A DNA stretch of 64,000 nt, from contig CM043953.1 of the NCBI GenBank assembly GCA_014529385.2, positions 111,112,549-111,176,548 of the forward strand, in the 5' to 3' direction. The position numbers and the translations under genes were made by a program. Source of the stretch: Adiantum capillus-veneris (Eukaryota; Streptophyta; Polypodiopsida; Polypodiales; Pteridaceae). This document shows positions 50,118 to 61,200 of the stretch, in pieces. Under the pieces are notes generated by a model, which did not search any database, had not been told where the DNA came from, and worked only from the letters and a program-made list of their open reading frames with translations. Every line of letters begins with the position of its first letter. The first letter of the stretch is position 1.

Positions 50118-52849
50118 AGATCCTGTTGCACTCAGTAGTCCGAAGTTAGCGTTTTTTTTTCCATATTAGCTGCGAAACTGAGTTTTACTTATCCAAATGA
50201 CTTGAAAATTGAAAATAAAGCTTAAAAGGAACTTGTGAAGCTATGCATGTGCTCACAGTGCAAATCTGGCAAAACATTTCCATCCAGACATCCTATGCGT
50301 AGGATGTCTTTTTCATCAGAATTGGTTCATACTTGTCATGTAGGTAGTGTAAGGCTCATGGAACATGGCTATATGCTTGGATTTGGATTAAGTGGATTTT
50401 TGGGCTGATTCAGGATTCAGGCTTTAGGTCACAATTTGGGTAGAATGTCCATCATAGGTAGCAATTGATGTCCAAATGGGTTAAAATTTGGTATATGGGC
50501 TCATTGCACCATGGTATTGGCTCCCATGACAATTCTTTGCACAGAAGGCTAAATTTATGCTGGAGACATCCTACGCGTAGGATGTCTTTTTCATCAAAAT
50601 GACATGAAACTTGTTCTGTGGGTTGTCCTTGGCCTATGGAACATGGCCATGTTCTTGGATTTGAATTTAGACAGGATTTGATGCTTGTAAGGCTCTGTGA
50701 GGTGTTTTTGGGCTCAAAAAGTGTATCCTGAGGGTGTTGGGGGTCAAAAGTGATTAGAATGGCTTCAAACTTGATATATGGGCTCCTGATGATGAGGTGA
50801 TTTGATCTGGAATGATAAAACATCCATTGCATGTCAAAAAGGTCGGTTAGACATCTTACGCGTAGGATGTCTATTTCATCATTTTTTCTACCTGACCACA
50901 CAGATTGTTTGTTGATGTGTTGGTGAATGTGTTGTGCAAGTTTCATGGGATTTGGACAAGATTTGGTTGGTCTTTGGCCCATTATTGCCTCTATGCAGTA
51001 ACTTTACGTTTTTCCATGCATATGAGGTCAAACTTGGTCCAATTGTGATGAAACTTGGTGTATGGCTTGTAAATGTCATTCAGAACATGTGCATGATAAA
51101 AAATGTTTGTGCCAAAAACTGCCCTTGAGACATCCTACGCGTAGGATGTCTCCTGATGATTTTTTCAATGTTGGTGCTCCCAGTGCTTGCCCTTTGCCCC
51201 CCTAAGTCCCTTTTGAGCCTAATTTCAACAAAAAAGTCAAATGGATAGAGTATAACTCCCTGTGTGGACTTCAGAGCCTCCGAGCCATTTTTTGACTTTT
51301 GGCGTGCTTTTTGGCGATGAAATTTCTTGATGTTGTCTCCATAGCTTCCGGATCCCTTGGGGATCCTTGCCGTATGGATTTTGATGACTTTGGCTTCACC
51401 AGAGCTCCATTTGGCAATTTGTCGCTCTAGAAGCACCCGTGGTTGCGTTTACATACCTTTGATTATTTGTGGTGGTCTACCACCATAGGACTTGGTTGTT
51501 GATGGTTTAGGAAAGCCGCTCGTGAATTTTGGTGGCAAATGGACTTGCGCCGTAAGTGCAATTTGATGCTTTGTGTGTCTGATGCCGTTTCTGAAGTTTA
51601 GTGCCGCTTCGGGTCACTTTTTGGTTATGCGGGTCATATAGACTTGTCAAGAATGTCGAGATGCTCCTACCCATGAATTTTGGTAGCATTTGGTCGCCGT
51701 TTCGCCGATTTCCTATTTGGTGGCCTCTTGCGGGTTTCTGGGAATTAGGGTTTTTCTCGATGGTTTCCTACTGCCTTTGGCTATCGAGGACTGGTCTCCT
51801 AGACTAGGGTAAGCTGCCGATGAAGTCTTGTTGCTTTCAGGTTAGACGTTAGGCCGCTGTCTCTACTTGTAGGTCTCTACCGCCCGCTTTGTGTGTGACC
51901 CCTACGCTAGTTTTTGCGACATAATTACAATCATGCGCAAAAAGCTCAAGGTGGTGAGCCTACCTCTCATATCTGGAGCTCGTCGGGTCGATCCGCTCTA
52001 GGTGGCAGAAGCTCTCTCCACAAAGTCAATAGTAAGAATGAGCTAAAAATGGGGTGAAAATTTCTTATAATGGGGGTCCCCGAACCACTTTACATGAAAT
52101 TTGACATGTGCTCCTATCTTCTTGCGAGATACAGTTTAGGCTCAAAAATTTCTTGATTTGGACTCCATTTGCTCTATTTACCAGAAATTTGGCATTTCGG
52201 TCAAAACCTGGCCAAAACACACTTTCCTCTCCAGTCTCATAATTGCACCCCCATTGTACCATAGGTTTTCCTACAGTCACTCGTCATCCCCATATTTTTG
52301 TTTTTCATTACAACTGTTTTTCACTTGCTTTTTGTATTTTTGAAGTTTTTCTGCCGAAAATTAGCAAAATTAAAAGGATAATAGAAAATCAAACCCAAAA
52401 AATCCCCAAAAATCATAATAAATCACAAACATCACCGCAACACATTATATACACTCACATGCAATTATTATGGCCGGATTTCTTCGTTTTACCAATTTTT
52501 TGCCTGAAAAATGGCTATTTCTACTTCTATACACACACCTAGGGGCTTGATTTGGCGTTTGGCCCCACAAACCTGTAGCTTCATGTTGTATAAGGACATA
52601 TGTACTTGGGTTACTCCAAACAATTTCACAATCAAACAACAACCCTTAAAATAGTCAAAAATCATGCCCTTTTTTGTTGTTTCTATTATTGGTTCCGCAT
52701 TTGAGAGTGCCTCTAAAATGCCTCCTCCCCCTCCTAGCCGGAGTCCTCCCGGACGACAAGGTTTCACCTCGGAGTATATGTCGTGCATAGGTTGAAAAAG
52801 TTGTGCTAATGCCTGGCCGATTAATGTGGCCCTACTTTATGCATATTTT
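50118..52849 (-). other. Noncoding spacer of element H between pol and the extra ORF
   Basis: About 2.7 kb. The left third carries four regularly spaced palindromes. 51,150-52,340 has no recognised feature. The right ~500 bp matches the equivalent spacer of element F (18,440-18,834). A 176-codon frame (50,452-50,982) crosses the palindromes but shows no domain. It could carry a promoter or splice sites for the downstream ORF; nothing specific is proven. Confidence 0.55.
50286..51151. repeat. Four palindromes at ~280-bp spacing, stem GACATCCT/AGGATGTC
   Basis: 24-bp inverted repeats at 50,286-50,309, 50,565-50,588, 50,849-50,872 and 51,128-51,151, spaced 279, 284 and 279 bp. Each is AGACATCCT, six central bases (ACGCGT, once ATGCGT), then AGGATGTCT; the third has one C-to-T change that would still pair as G-U in RNA. 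Sequence between them is diverged tandem repeat with shared phrases (AACATGGC.AT, AAA.TTGGTATATGGGCTC). Stems are far better preserved than the intervening DNA. Confidence 0.9.
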
Positions 52850-54961
52850 GTTAATGCATGGAAAAAGTAATGTTGTGCAAGAAAAGGGAATAAGCAAGTT
52901 GCTTATTGGCATTCGCCGTCAAGGTTCCTGCTTTCTTTGCAAGTAATAGCTGTAACTCTACTGCTCTCTGTTTAATTGTCTTTTTTGCAAACGGGATTTG
53001 CTTTGCCGAAACTGATGATAGAGTCGTAGCTGTTTCTAAGGATAGAATGGGCTGGGATGTAATGGCTATGGGCCGTATGGCCTTGGCTTTCCATCGCTAT
53101 TTTTTTGCTGCCGATTTTTGTAGATGGTTTGGAACTTTCTTGTTTTCCACTGGTTTGTCTTTCATTGGCATCCTCATATGTCAGTTTTCCTTTTTGAAAT
53201 GCAGTTTTCTGCTTTCCGTTGTTGCTTGTACTGAAGGGAGTTCCTTTTGCTTTTGCTTTGGTATCAAAATGTGCGTGGCATTTGGGTTATGGCTAAGCAT
53301 TTTCTTTGGGATCCATATCTCTTTTATTCCCTTGGTTTGTGGTTGAGCCATCTCCTTTGTTGGAATTTTGTTGTTGCATTGTTCTCTATCTGCCATGGCA
53401 TTTCTATCCTTTCGCATCCATACTTGTTTTCCTTGTGTTGGTAACCTAGATCTTTGCATTGCGGCCGGTGACTTCATATGTCTATAATTAGCATGGTTGG
53501 CTTTTACCTGATTGGTGGTTTCGTGTATCATGTTGTTCGTGAATGGAATTTGTGCTTTTGGCTTTGTTTCCAGTGATTGCATGGCTTGTAGTTGATCATG
53601 CTTTTATTGTTGAGCAAAAGCTATCACATGTTGTTCATGTGCATGTTGAATTTTGACCGCCTTTCCTTTCCAATCTATCTGCACATTGTATGCTTTTTGC
53701 CAAGGTTGCCCCAGCATCATTGGGTGTTGTGTGCTTTCATCTGTCACCACATAGAATTTGTGTGGGTAAATAGATTGATGTATCTGTACATGCAATATAG
53801 TCCATCCCTATGTTTTCAACAAGTGTGATGTGCTACTTTCCAGCACTTGAGGAGTAGGATGAAGTTGACCTGTGACTTTGAGCTGTTGGTATAATCCGTT
53901 AGAGATCAAATTTGCTTGAGCACCCGAATCAAGCAATGTTGTTGATTCAACTTGATTGTTGCCCGCTTTGACTGCAATTATTGGCTCCATTGTTTCCTCC
54001 TCCAACTTCATCAGTCAAATGGCATTGATTCGCAATGGTGTTCCACTTTGTTGTTGTTGTCGCAGAAGCCATCTTTTTGCAATGCGTTCTTGTGCTTCGG
54101 CTTGAGCTTCTTTTCGTACTCTCTGTTTTTCCTTCGTTCTTTCTTTTCCTTGATGAATTTGTTGGAGCATCTCCTATGTGAGGGGTAGATGATACCGCCT
54201 CAGTCGACATCCACTAATCTAGTTTGGAATTTCTTCACCTGCTAATGTAGCAAGCTTGATAACTCCACTTTGTGATAGATCACTAATCACAAATGGTCCC
54301 ATCCCTCGCTTTTTAAGTTTCTTGGCATTTTGCTTCAAGGTATAAACAAGTACGTAATCGCCTGTTTTAAACTCTTTGGTACGCACATGTTTGTCAAAAA
54401 AATCTTTTTGTCTTCTCTTTTTAGCATAGATTGAAGCGACAGCTCGTAAGCGGAGTTCATCTAGCTTTTCAAGATCATCAATTCTTGAAGAGAGCTCATG
54501 CCCTGTCCATTCTAAGCTTTTTGCTACTCGTAGAGTTGGAATTAAAAACTCTATGGGTAGTATAGCATTTAGGCCAAACACCATGTTGTATGGTGTTGTT
54601 TTGATTGCTGTTTTGTAAGCTACCCTGTATGCCCATAGTGTTGAGTGTAGCTGCTGATCGCAATTTGTTCTTGATTCTGACACTATTTTAGTGAGAACCG
54701 TACATAGTGTTTTATTAGTGGCCTCAGCTTGCCCATTGGCTTGTGGATGGTATGGTGTGGATTTCATATGTATGACCATGAATTGCTCTAGCAGTTATTC
54801 AATGACTTCATTGAGAAAATGTGCTCCATGGTCACTGACAATTTCTATTGGTAACCCGTAACGTACAAAAACATTCTCATGTGCCGTGGTGCATGCATCA
54901 GCTTTTTGTGTTGCTTTGCCTTCGACCCATTTTGTGAGAAAGTCCGTAGCCACAATGATAT
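52850..54961 (-). pseudogene. Element H pol C-terminal part: integrase, retropepsin-like domain and tail in one frame
   Basis: One minus frame runs from 54,961 to the stop at about 52,850. First comes the integrase core (VATDFLTKWVEGKA; second Asp in IEIVSDHGAHF; TPYHPQANGQAEATNKT with the catalytic Glu), then its C-terminal part (FKTGDYVLVYTLKQNAKKLKKRGMGPFVISD...GEEIPN, then ISGCRLRRYHLPLT). Stops at 54,219, 54,17x and 54,01x interrupt a Gln/Arg-rich linker. At 54,011-53,604 follows a retropepsin-like domain (TTLLDSGAQANLIS, then MMLGQPWQKAYNVQIDWKG). A Lys/Gln-rich tail of ~250 codons follows. All pieces share the frame and are separated only by stops. The Tat element splits the integrase at 54,961; RT and RNase H lie outside the window. 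Confidence 0.85.
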
Positions 54962-57657
54962 TGATAGCCGTTTTTCGGCTCTCCATAATTGCCATACTAA
55001 GTTACTCCACCCTACCAAATTCACCCAAACGCCATTGCTATCCCTACCATTTCACTATACATAGGCGTGTGTGAGTTAGGGGGCTTTTCCCATATCTTCT
55101 TAAAAACCCTCAGCTAGCTAGTCACTGGGCTAGTTGAGCCAAAAAAATAAAAAAAATAAAAAAATAAAAGTATATTATGGTCTCTTTGTGTGTAAATATT
55201 TCATTGTATATATGGCCTAAATATAGGGATTTTTTATTATTATTTTGGTATTTTATTTAAATATTTCTACTTAGGTGTGTGTTTTATTAAACCTATGTAC
55301 ACCTTCTTTCATCCTCTTACACCATAATTATATTTTTTGCCAATATGTACATACTCTAACCTCATATTTTTCCTTTATACAAATCACTCCCACATTTTCA
55401 CCCTCACCCTCGTGAAAACAAAAAATTGATTTCTACTCATTGGTTACGTTTATTATATTATTTACTTGCATACCTTTTCCTCTTTCACCCAAAATAATTC
55501 AAGGAGGGACCATATCATATGATTCCAATATCTTTCCATATCCATAACTCCTCCATATTTTTATTATTATTTTTACTCATTATTCTAACACCATGTGCTC
55601 ATTGAGCTAAAGTCCATGAATAGTCCATACACTAGTCCCACCATGTATATATTTCTTTATTCACCAATAATCCTCCTCCATGCATGGGTCAAGGGTAACT
55701 TGGATGCTTTGTATTATAATATGACAAAGGAGGGGCTCACTCTTGGATGCATTGTACAAATTCAACAAAGGAGGAGTCCACTAAAAGACTTTTGCAGGCA
55801 TAAAAACAGGCTTTTTGGTGAGAATTTTGGCACCTATCTCCACTCCGAATTTGGAGCGGTGGTCAAAAAAGAAAATGTAGCCCACGCTTTGAATAATCAC
55901 CTCAAAGTTTTTCATGATTTTTGGAGCTACCAGCGGTGAGATATGATTTTTTGAGTGGACCCTAGTCTGCCCACTTTTCTCACAAGTAGCCCATAGTCTT
56001 CTCTCACCTCTTTCCACACTTCTACACACACACACACACACACACATTTCTCTCAATCCCTCACTCAAACCTGCACCTTCAATGGTTTCTCTCACCTTCT
56101 TCACCATTAACCTCCCCACTTACTCCCATAGCTCTCATATGAGCTCTCCATGTACATACACCATCTCTATGTCTCTCTCTATTATCTCCAAAGTACAATT
56201 CCATCTTACTCCTTATATATATACATAAATTCAGCATGTGTACCATGCTTAACCTCTGCAAATCAAAAGATCTCATCAACGGAATTACCATTTTCATCAC
56301 GATGATCAACCTTGGCGGCGGTGGCGTAAAGAAGAGAAGACGAAGAAGAAGATCGATAGTCATTTTGAGAACCTACACAAGTAAGTCCAAAACTTCTTCA
56401 AGCTTCACCATCACAAGAATTTTCTCACTTCATTCAACCATCTTACTCCAACCATCCACCCATTCTACCCATTGTAAATGTAACATTAACTTTCTAGTGA
56501 TTACTAACACTAACCACTAACATACTAACACAAAATAGCATTGACCTAACCATAAAAGACACCTCACCTCAAGACATGTACAAAGTAACTCTCTCTCTCT
56601 CTCCCTCTCTCTCTCCTTTTCCTTAAAACTCTACTTTCACCTTATTCACCATCAATAATGCTCTGTTTTGAGCCCACACCCATGACTCAAGTAGACAAAG
56701 AAGGCCCGCAATGTTTTGATATTCAAAAAAATCATAATCCTGATTTGTTAGCTTGTAAATTAGGATTTCCAATAATCTTTATGAGGGGTCTCCAACCTAT
56801 AAATAGGCCCCTCTCCTTCTTGTAAAACAACCTCCAACATCTCACATAGCACCCCAACACTCTATGCGTGAGGAGAGACTTAGGTGTAGCAACCACTTGT
56901 GAGCTTCACTCTTAGTGTGAGAGAAGCCTTCAAGCTACACATTGCAAGTGAGAGAGCTTGAGTTCCACAAATCTCAAAACCACTATTGTATATGCTCCTT
57001 CATCATCAATAAATTGAAGTTTGGTGCATCAAAGGCGTGATTCGACGTTCAAATCTTCGTCCTTCCATTTGTGAAATACGGTTTGGTGAATTCAAGGTGA
57101 CTTGTGTATTTTGAGTTCTATTGTTTGATCTTGCTTTGGAAAGTGTTTTAGAAGTGTGTTTTAATTGCCAATTTTGTGTCCATTGTAAGAGGGTATTGTG
57201 GTGAGAGGTCTCCCACACCCTAAGACACTATGTGTGTGTGTGTGTGTGTGTGTTGGCAATGTTTAGCAATCACTAAGCATAGAGTGATTTTTTGTACAAG
57301 TTCTACGATAGCATCATAACGAACCATCTCCATTTGCAAGTCACAAATAAGGTATTATGCAAGATCCTTTTCTCTCTCTCTTCCCTTTGATCTAGCTCTC
57401 TCTGGTCCATTTTGTGTGTGTCTTGGTGTGAGGTTGCTTGTGTGTGTTGTGTGGTGCATCTTCTTGGTTATACCAAAATCTCTCTTGCGTCCTAGTTCGC
57501 ATACCATAACTAGGTGGTGCCCCTATCTTGTTTCGGTTTGGCTGTGGGTTTGTTGTTTTGTTGTGCTTGTGGTTGCCCCAGCCCCAATTGAGCAGCACGG
57601 GAGCCTTGAGGGGTGTTTAGAGGTCGCCTCTCTTGTTGCCCGCCCCGGACCGCCTCA
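54962..57657 (+). repeat. Tat element 5' LTR (~2.7 kb)
   Basis: Starts TGATAGCCGTTTTTCGG, repeated at 63,581. The proposed end is CGCCTCA at 57,657, four bases before a TGG-type primer site. The end is inferred because the sister LTR leaves the window after 420 bp. It contains an AT-rich block (55,140-55,600), a short CA run (56,026), CT runs and a GT run (57,232-57,252). Confidence 0.8.
56798..56805 (+). promoter_or_regulatory. TATA box of the Tat LTR
   Basis: TATAAATA in the context CCTATAAATAGGCCCC, a strong plant-type TATA element about 860 bp before the LTR end. Transcription would start near 56,830, giving an R-U5 of ~0.8 kb. Confidence 0.7.
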
Positions 57658-57661
57658 ATTT

Positions 57662-57680
57662 TGGTGCCCCCATTGAGGAC
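57662..57680 (+). promoter_or_regulatory. Primer-binding site of the Tat element
   Basis: TGGTGCCCCCATTGAGGAC, of the same general form as the TGGCGCCGTTGTCGGGGA sites of Tat/Athila elements and as element K's site. The exact tRNA is not assigned. Confidence 0.65.
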
Positions 57681-57734
57681 AGGCTTGTGTATGTTTTGTG
57701 AAGGCTCAACCTTTAGCATAATCAAGTAGCTTGC

Positions 57735-57947
57735 ATGAATCACAAGAATTTGTATGATCCCTTCATTCCCATTGCAAGGCAAAAGATACACATAATTGTT
57801 AGTACTAAGTTGCAATTTCAGCGAGTAATTCGTAGAATTTTAGGTCCTCTTAGGTTGGTAGAGATAAACGCATCAGTAAATCCTTTTATTTTGCCTCTCA
57901 TTAGGTACGACTTTAGTTTGGACGTCTATATTTTTGTTTTGTTTTAA
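57735..57947 (+). CDS. Small leader ORF 1 of the Tat element (70 codons)
   Basis: Starts MNHKNLYDPFIPIARQK and ends DVYIFVLF-stop. It lies between primer site and gag, in the same frame as ORF 2 and gag. From residue ~19 it aligns without gaps to ORF 2, with about 25 identities in 53 positions, concentrated in the C-terminal half (EI.AS.NP.ILPLI.Y..S.DV.IF.L). Hydrophobic, basic, no known domain. Translation is unproven; it could be an upstream ORF that controls gag translation. Confidence 0.5.
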   Translation: MNHKNLYDPFIPIARQKIHIIVSTKLQFQRVIRRILGPLRLVEINASVNPFILPLIRYDFSLDVYIFVLF

Positions 57948-57968
57948 GAATTAGGTCATGCATAGACC

Positions 57969-58187
57969 ATGGATAATGGCCCAGGAATACAGGTTTTTCC
58001 CTTTCATTTCACTCCACACATTAGAGTAAACATTGCAATTAGTAGAAAAATCCATTTTCAACAACGTATGGTATTCATGTTTGGTGCCCAAAGAGTAGGA
58101 GAAATTCTCGCGTCACCAAACCCTGTCATTCTACCTCTTATTGATTATCATAGGTCATTTGATGTGAATATTTTTATTTTGTTGTAG
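57969..58187 (+). CDS. Small leader ORF 2 of the Tat element (72 codons), paralogue of ORF 1
   Basis: Starts MDNGPGIQVFPFHFTPH and ends DVNIFILL-stop. It sits 21 bp after ORF 1 and 84 bp before the gag start, all in one frame separated by TAA, TAG and TAG stops. The duplication is old: DNA is diverged, but spacing and protein pattern are kept without indels. No recognised family. Confidence 0.5.
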   Translation: MDNGPGIQVFPFHFTPHIRVNIAISRKIHFQQRMVFMFGAQRVGEILASPNPVILPLIDYHRSFDVNIFILL

Positions 58188-58271
58188 AATAGATTGCAAT
58201 TTAGAAAATATTATTGTGTAAATCTTTTAAAGAAAGAAAAAACAAAAACGCGTCACTTTGAAATCAATTCA

Positions 58272-61200
58272 ATGGAGAGTCAACGCCAAATTTTTGGATA
58301 TCCTCTTTTCTTTGGAGAGCCCGGAGAGGATGCAAAATTATTTCTAGCGAATTTCAAGATGTCTTGCCGTATCAAGAGGATAGTAACTGATCAAGAACGT
58401 GTAGAAATGTTTGAGGTGGTCCTTAGGAAAGATGATAGCACTTGGTTTGACTCTTTGCCTGAGGAAGTTAAAGGGAATTACACGGAAGTTTTGAATCGTT
58501 TCAAGAAATACTTCTTTGATCCCCAAAACACTCAGAAATTATGGCAAGACATTGTTTCTCATAAGCAAAAAGACTTAGATGACTACTACTTGTACAAGCA
58601 AGAGTTCCTACGTCTTTGGGCTCTATGGATACGAAATATTGCTAACCCTGGTGATGGTGCAGAATTTCTAAAGAAGGAGAGGTTCATAGCCGGACTCTTT
58701 CCTGACCTTAAGGTAAAAGTTGAGGCGGGTGCACCTGCTACCTTTGATGCAGCTAAAACTAGGGCTGCTGAGAAATATAGGAAACTCAAGTGCTTAAGGG
58801 GGGAGGTTCCAATGGAAGGTCTTAGACCCAAAGGTAAGTCACAAGCATCAACATCTAAGGAGCTTCCTGAGGTAACGGCGGAAGTGATTGAGAAGTTAAA
58901 TGAATCTTTAAGCAGCTTGTCAATTCACCTTGCACAAGCCGTAGGTCCAAAGGGACAAGCAAAGAAGTCTGAAGAGCGAGACCCACGACCTAGGAGAGTC
59001 TTGCAATGTTGGAATTGCGGTGAGTCTGGACATGGGATGTATAATTGTCCTTGGCCCTGTGGGGAGCCAGGGAGACCTAACTTGAATTACCCAGTGATGA
59101 ATGCAGGTGAAGGAACTAGTCAGCAACCACGGCTTATACAAAGGCCAAATGGAGAAAGACCACCTCCACAAGGAGTGGAAGGAGTTCCACCTTTGCCAGA
59201 CCCAAACGTGCATGTGGTAGAGGTGACAAATTCAAGAGAGGTTGACATGGAAGCAAATGGCATTAAGCGTGGCCGAGGGAAAGGTAAGGAGAAAGAAGGA
59301 GTTACATCACAAAGTGACCATGGACGAGAAAAGAAGGCAAAGGAGACCAAGGAAGCTAAGAGGACTCGACGTCGTATCAACCTCCAAGACTTTCCTCTTG
59401 GACATGGAATGGCTCCATACAGCCTGTTGGAAGACATGAGAGGTAAGGGTCCTGATATCTCATGGCCTCAATTTCTTGCATTATGTCCACAAGTTAGGAG
59501 GGATTTAACAAGGGCAGTTAGCACTAGGAGAAAGGTAAAAGAGAGTGTGCATGTTGTAAAAATTGCACAAGCTGAAATGAATGAGGACATTACACCTATG
59601 CTAGATTGTTACATAAAAGGGAGATTGGTTAGGAAAGGTCTAGTGGATGGGGGTGCACAAATTTGCATCATGACAGAGGGACTCATGCAAAAACTAGGCA
59701 TGCACATCCATGAGACACCTGAAATTAAGGTCAAGACGGCAAACAATAGCAAGGCTAGGTGCGTAGGCATTTGTAAAAATGTTTTTGTGGAGGCCTTTGG
59801 CATTAAGAAGGCAGTGGATTTCTATGTCATGTCTACCAAAGGAAATGGTTACCCATTTATCCTAGGGAGACCATGGCTAATGAAAATGCGAGCTTTGCAG
59901 GATTGGGAGAGTGGAAAGCTAATTTGCAGGAACGACAATCATAAGAAGGTTGTCTTTGACATGAAGGAGCAATGCCAAGAGGAGCTCCATGAAGAATCAT
60001 CTCAACATGAGACGGAAGAAGGTTGGACCGATAACACTTCAGAAGAAGAAAGTAGCGGCAGCATTACTGAAGAGGAGTCTTCCATCGAAGTCATGGGGGT
60101 AAGGTTTAAGCCAACCAACCAGGAGATCTCTTGTCAAGGTTTGGAGGAGGTAGGTTCCCAAGAGAACCAAAAAGTGGAAGATGAAAGATGGCTAGAAGGT
60201 ATGCTATCTACAACACTTACAAAGGATGAAAGAGAGGAGTTCAAATGTGTGCTAAGGAAATTTCCTAGGATTTTTGCTAAAGACTACACTGATGTGCGTG
60301 GAGTAGATGCTGTTCAACACAAAATTGAGTTGAAGCCAGAGGCCACACCTAAGGCTCAGAAGCTACGAAGGCTAGGAGTCATCAAGGAGCAGGCTTTACT
60401 CAAGGAGGTAAGAAAGCTTCTAGCAGCAGGTTTCATTTATCCAGTGGAGAATTCAGAGTGGGTCTCTCCCATTGTTGTCACTCCTAAGAAAAACGGAAAG
60501 TGGAGGGTGTGTGTGGATTACCGTCCACTCAATGAGGCAACAAAAAGAGATCACTTTCTCCTCCCATTTCAGCATGAGATACTAAATGAGGTAGCTGGTC
60601 ATGAGAAGTACACTGTGTGTGATGGCTACTCAGGCTACTTTCAAATAGGTATCGCATTGGAAGATCAATTGAAAACAACCTTTATCACTCCTTGGGGTTG
60701 TTATGCTTTTAGAGTCATGCCATTTGGTCTGACAAATGCTCCTGCAACATTCCAATGTTTCATGAACATGGTGTTTCAAGCATTCTTTGGAAAGTCAATT
60801 AGGGTGTTCATTGATGATTTCTGCATTTATAGCTCAAAATCATTGCATCTACAAAGGGTAGAAGAAGTTTTAAAGAAGCTCTACGACATGGAAGGTCAAC
60901 TCAACCCCGACAAGTGCCACATAGGTGAGGATGAAGTGATCTTGCTCGGTCACAAGGTTTCCTATAAAGGCATTGAGGTGGATCCTTCAAAGGCAAAGGC
61001 TCTTATTGAGCTCCCATCACCGAAGACGAAGAGTCTTAAGGAGGTCATCTCATTCATTCAAAAGGTGAAGTATATGTCACGCTTCATTCACTTAGCCTCG
61101 GAGTTGCTTCATCCTTTGCAAAAGTTGACACAACAAGTAGAATTTGCATGGTCTGATGAGCTTGAAGAGTATTTTTGTAACATTAAAGTCATTTTGTCAG

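Noticed and set aside
50452-50982. 176-codon minus frame in the H spacer
   Set aside because: It crosses two of the palindromes and tandem-repeat units, shows no domain, and the matching part of element F has no such frame.
50286-51151. CRISPR-like regular repeats
   Set aside because: Spacing is ~280 bp, units are palindromes within diverged tandem repeats, and the DNA is plant retroelement.
53604-54961. Endogenous pararetrovirus (caulimovirid) origin for the protease-bearing segment
   Set aside because: A true integrase with D-D-E motifs lies in the same frame, which plant pararetroviruses lack; it is an LTR element.
55595-55939. 114-codon plus frame inside the Tat LTR
   Set aside because: Lies in U3 upstream of the TATA box with no motif; long LTRs contain such frames by chance.
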